From assembly GCA_030428695.1 (NCBI GenBank), contig JAUIEM010000494.1, positions 1 through 5,965 on the forward strand: 5,965 nt of DNA, read 5' to 3'. A program made the position numbers and the translations under genes. This document shows, in pieces, positions 5,146-5,965 of the stretch (position 1 is the first letter of the stretch; every line of letters starts with the position of its first letter). This DNA is from a bacterium. GTDB lineage: Bacteria > Planctomycetota > J058 > JAJDCP01. The notes beneath the pieces were generated by a model. The model saw only the letters and a program-made list of their open reading frames with translations, did no database searches and was not told the origin of the DNA.

Positions 5146-5965
5146 TCAGCTGGCGTCGTAGGGCTTCGGGGTCCGGCGCGCGTACAGGTACGGAGGGTTG
5201 GAGGTCTCGCAGCTGATGTTGAGCTTGCGGACGTTGCCGCCGCCGATCTTGTTGTTCGCCTGGTCCATGATCCAGGCGCGCCGCTTCTTGCTGCGCTCGT
5301 TGCCGTTGGCCCACTGGATGAACAGGAAGGCGTGGTTCGAGCCGCGGGGGCTGAAGCGCCACTTGCAGCACAGGTAGTCGCCCGGCTGGATCGCCTTGTA
5401 GTCCTCGAAGGGGATCGCCTGGGTCTGACGCAGCGGCCCGCCCGTGAAGTCGAAGGGTTTCCAGCGCCGCGCGTAGGGCTCCTTCGCCTCCTTCCAGGGC
5501 AGGTACTTCTTCCACTTCGCATCGTTGCTGTGGCTGGTGCGGATACCGGAATACTCCCACACCCGCTTCGCCCAGTGGCCGCAGCAGTTGGCGCGGGCGA
5601 CGCGCTGCTGCTCGTTCGGCCAGTGGCCGGGGCGGCTGCCCCACTTGCCGGGCTCCATGCGGCGGTCGTTGACGTGCATGATGCCGGCGAGCAGGATCTT
5701 CTGAGCGCGGGTCAGCTTGTGGTTGTCCCGCTTGAAGATCGCCGGCGGCTTGTCGGGCAGGCTGTAGTTGGCGAAGTAGGTCATCAGCTCCTGCTTCTCG
5801 GCGTCGCTGAAGCGGGCCTCTTCAGTCGGAGCAGTTTGGCCGACTTGGACGCGCGTCGGTCGGCTGTGGTGGATCATGTAACCGCCGTGCATGAGATTGT
5901 GGTCGGTCGGTTGGACTTTTCCGCTCGGCGACGATGCCCGAGCCAAGATCGTGTACTCGCCTGGA
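5146..5965 (-). CDS. Papain-like (NlpC/P60- or CHAP-like) cysteine hydrolase, 5' end outside window
   Basis: The frame is open from the right edge (PGEYTILARASSPSGK is the first readable part) to a TGA at 5148-5146, about 272 visible residues. A TTG at 5946-5944 could serve as a start, but coding-like sequence continues past it, so I treat the gene as 5'-partial. The C-terminal half has the order expected of a papain-like peptidoglycan/amide hydrolase. A Cys heads a helix (RANCCGHWAKRVWEY, Cys codons at 5586-5581). Then come a PGD turn (IQPGDYLCCKW), a His-led beta strand (SNHAFLFIQW, His codon 5334-5332), and a later strand MDQANN that may give the third polar residue. These match the usual Cys/His/polar layout of NlpC/P60 and CHAP domains, with two adjacent candidate nucleophiles. 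The N-terminal half is Lys-, Asn- and Trp-rich and unrecognised. It could be a cell-wall hydrolase, a secreted effector or a phage-derived lysin. The 5' end is needed to see any signal peptide. Confidence 0.72.
   Translation of the reverse strand, partial: PGEYTILARASSPSGKVQPTDHNLMHGGYMIHHSRPTRVQVGQTAPTEEARFSDAEKQELMTYFANYSLPDKPPAIFKRDNHKLTRAQKILLAGIMHVNDRRMEPGKWGSRPGHWPNEQQRVARANCCGHWAKRVWEYSGIRTSHSNDAKWKKYLPWKEAKEPYARRWKPFDFTGGPLRQTQAIPFEDYKAIQPGDYLCCKWRFSPRGSNHAFLFIQWANGNERSKKRRAWIMDQANNKIGGGNVRKLNISCETSNPPYLYARRTPKPYDAS

Noticed and set aside
1..5965. tRNA, rRNA, CRISPR array, riboswitch, insertion sequence or inverted-repeat ends
   Set aside because: I saw no cloverleaf, no regularly spaced repeats, no transposase motifs and no terminal inverted repeats. 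The only direct repeats are the short ones at 1146-1197 and 1303-1320.

Overview
The window is high-GC bacterial DNA. The tetratricopeptide gene is densest (about 80% G+C in the 60-base stretch I counted), and the right-hand third is lower (about 60-68%). A predicted lipoprotein with a lipobox, a Trk-type potassium-uptake regulator, a piece of a periplasmic-type substrate-binding protein and a TMTC-like membrane protein all suggest a Gram-negative, probably environmental organism. Myxococcota/deltaproteobacterial-like, Acidobacteriota and Planctomycetota lineages would all fit. I cannot place it further from sequence alone.

Layout, left to right. (1) Bases 2-226 read on the + strand as an internal piece of a branched-chain-amino-acid-type ABC substrate-binding protein. 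At 209-226 this runs head-on into the minus-strand trkA gene (916 down to 209), which is cut off after about its first half. Both reading frames make sense through the same 18 bases, so this is an inverted junction: either an assembly or amplification chimera, or a real rearrangement. (2) The intergenic region 917-1293 holds a good promoter candidate for trkA, a doubtful minus-strand small ORF, and a short C/T-rich direct-repeat element resembling a dispersed repeat seen in many environmental genomes. (3) A lipoprotein with an HExxH zinc-peptidase-like motif lies at 1294-2160 (+). (4) After 121 bases comes a 778-residue membrane protein (2282-4618, +) with a TMTC/GT-C-type multi-pass domain followed by TPR repeats. 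(5) Only 10 bases later, convergent on the minus strand, is a two-gene unit. The upstream gene (5965 down to 5146, 5' end outside the window) encodes a papain-like/NlpC-P60-like cysteine hydrolase. The downstream gene (5132 down to 4629) encodes an 11-cysteine protein I do not recognise.

How the genes fit together. The lipoprotein and the TMTC-like gene are co-oriented and could be one envelope-related unit, but the TMTC-like gene also has its own strong ribosome binding site and a possible promoter. The cysteine hydrolase and Cys-rich protein are tightly spaced (13 bases) and probably co-transcribed; they are the least described part of the window. The left junction means that nothing left of about base 226 should be used as genomic context for trkA until it is verified.
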